Shown: positions 63,316-64,000 of the stretch, one piece after another
Layout of the letters: the number at the start of each line of letters is the position of its first letter
How positions within the stretch are numbered: position 1 is the stretch's first letter
NCBI GenBank assembly: GCA_022925895.1
Contig: JAKSYS010000881.1
Location: 744,001-808,000, forward strand
Reading direction: 5' to 3'
Source of the DNA: Fragilaria crotonensis
Lineage: Eukaryota; Bacillariophyta; Fragilariophyceae; Fragilariales; Fragilariaceae
DNA: 64,000 nt
Translations under genes and position numbers: made by a program
Notes under the pieces: model-generated
Told to the model about the DNA's origin: nothing
The model's input: the letters and a program-made list of their open reading frames with translations, nothing else
Database searches by the model: none

Positions 63316-64000
63316 CAAACACTGCGGTGGAGGGAGAATCAACGACAGCAATGATGAAGACATACATTCTGAGCAATGTCGTGCCCAACATTCGAAAACG
63401 ACTTCCAGATTCGGCAGCGCTTGTTCTTGGGAAGGCTCTGCTATGGCTTGTATACTCACCATATGATGCTTCTAATCATCTTGTTCCGCAGGCATTCAAA
63501 GACCGGATTCGATTAGAGTTGAATGAGATTGTTACGGCAACCGTGAGAGGAGTTGACTGCAATGCACCTGACTACAATCCGATCCGACGAGTGCCGGTTG
63601 TTGTCACTGGAGATCAAGGTTGCGTTTACATTGATGTGGTGCCAGTTTTTGATGAACAACAAGTTGCTGTTGGAGTTGCGGAACATGGTGGTGGTGGGAT
63701 TCTTGGCGGAGGTGCGGGAGTGTCGGCACAATTGCTGTCTCTACAGGCAGCAGCCAGTCAGATTCGGCGAGAGCTACAGGAGTTGCGAACGAACCAAATG
63801 GCGGACAGAGTTTTATTTACTAAGCTTTTCACAGTGGTTAATGGGAACTTGCGAAGAATCAATTTGCAACCAGGAGTGCGAGGCGGAAGGAGGAGTACAC
63901 CGGGCGATGATGATGATGATGTTGCTGCAGCAGCGCTGACAGCGATAGCTGGGCGCGGCGCACCACCAAGTCTGAGCCCAAACCCGAAGAATCTTTTTGA
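63247..64000 (+). CDS. Open C-terminal region of the Crypton protein, runs off the window
   Basis: A frame of about 250 residues open to the last base, beginning PDAKVAEKLCFGGACYYLFP. It carries TTAMMKTYILSNVVPNIRKR, a long helical stretch (QAAASQIRRELQELRTNQM) and an Asp run (GDDDDDVAAA). Its start directly continues the sense of the recombinase C-terminus, so it is taken as the same protein after a frame change. The 3' end is outside the window. No known DNA-binding domain is seen in it. Confidence 0.65.

Larger units (their letters stand above)
62194..64000 (+). mobile_element. Crypton (tyrosine-recombinase DNA transposon), partial in window
   Basis: A coding block that runs to the window edge and matches a Crypton tyrosine recombinase spread over several frames. 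Recognised parts: an N-terminal SAM-like core-binding region (SFLSFVHNRQYTRQKTYTKA), the first catalytic Arg in HLIARIDDTTQ, then GSHSIRKFAATHARRSG (HxxR) and IRGRWK with the Tyr in VSDVYE. The frame changes near 62795 (a run of six T), between about 62925 and 62945, and near 63245, so the copy is decayed. The remainder, from YYLFPEEVTNTAVEGE, is open to the last base. Confidence 0.82.

Noticed and set aside
1-64000. CRISPR arrays, rRNA genes or prokaryotic operons
   Set aside because: No regularly spaced repeats with spacers, no rRNA-like sequence, and genes with spliceosomal introns throughout.

Overview
This is a stretch of nuclear DNA from a unicellular eukaryotic alga, most likely a diatom (probably pennate). 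The evidence is compact genes with zero to three short GT-AG introns, plastid-type bipartite leaders with an aromatic residue at the predicted cleavage site (HflX, LPAAT), DGAT2- and LPAAT-type lipid enzymes, a Copia element with CoDi-like layout, and a Crypton tyrosine-recombinase element. The assignment is inference; no rRNA or tRNA gene is present to confirm it.

Layout. 0.3-4.4 kb: a complete Harbinger DNA transposon (TTA target duplication, transposase plus a convergent zinc-finger accessory gene). 6.1-9.9 kb: an ACT-domain protein kinase and a small glycine-rich membrane protein. 10.1-13.1 kb: a nest of non-autonomous elements, namely a fold-back element with two internal palindromes and a 1.2 kb element with perfect 60-bp inverted repeats, a TAA duplication and a GAC-rich filling. 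13.3-18.0 kb: two secretory-pathway genes, a Sec1/Munc18 protein and the SAR1 GTPase. 18.2-23.6 kb: GCN2. 24.2-33.0 kb: a secreted repeat protein, a plastid-type LPAAT, a UBA-PUB-UBX cofactor of p97/Cdc48, DGAT2 and an organellar PPR protein. 33.1-39.2 kb: a young Copia LTR retrotransposon with identical-looking LTRs and a CAGTG duplication, inserted just upstream of the PPR gene. 41.3-49.2 kb: RbfA, an unusual membrane-ABC ATPase, a membrane-anchored beta-helix-like protein and a divergent kinase. 50.4-55.5 kb: WDR89-like, riboflavin kinase and Utp14, where WDR89 and Utp14 are frame-interrupted. 55.7-56.0 kb: a hAT-type MITE. 56.4-61.4 kb: plastid HflX, a DysF-domain coiled-coil protein and MED31. 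62.2-64.0 kb: a Crypton that runs off the end of the window.

The genes are mostly housekeeping and do not form an operon or cluster. LPAAT and DGAT2 both act in glycerolipid synthesis and lie about 2.3 kb apart; Sec1 and SAR1 are both vesicle-traffic genes. RbfA, HflX and Utp14 all concern ribosome assembly or function.

The most notable signals are: related terminal repeats linking an autonomous Harbinger to a nearby non-autonomous element; a Harbinger whose second gene carries a cysteine-rich finger rather than a recognisable Myb/SANT domain; strong intergenic enrichment for GTAC and ACCGGTA; a MITE whose ends carry TGACGTCAGC, a cAMP/CO2-responsive-like site; an ABC ATPase fused to an unfamiliar membrane region; and a cluster of single-base frame changes in Utp14. 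Splice sites were placed by hand from GT/AG and reading phase. All counts are by eye.
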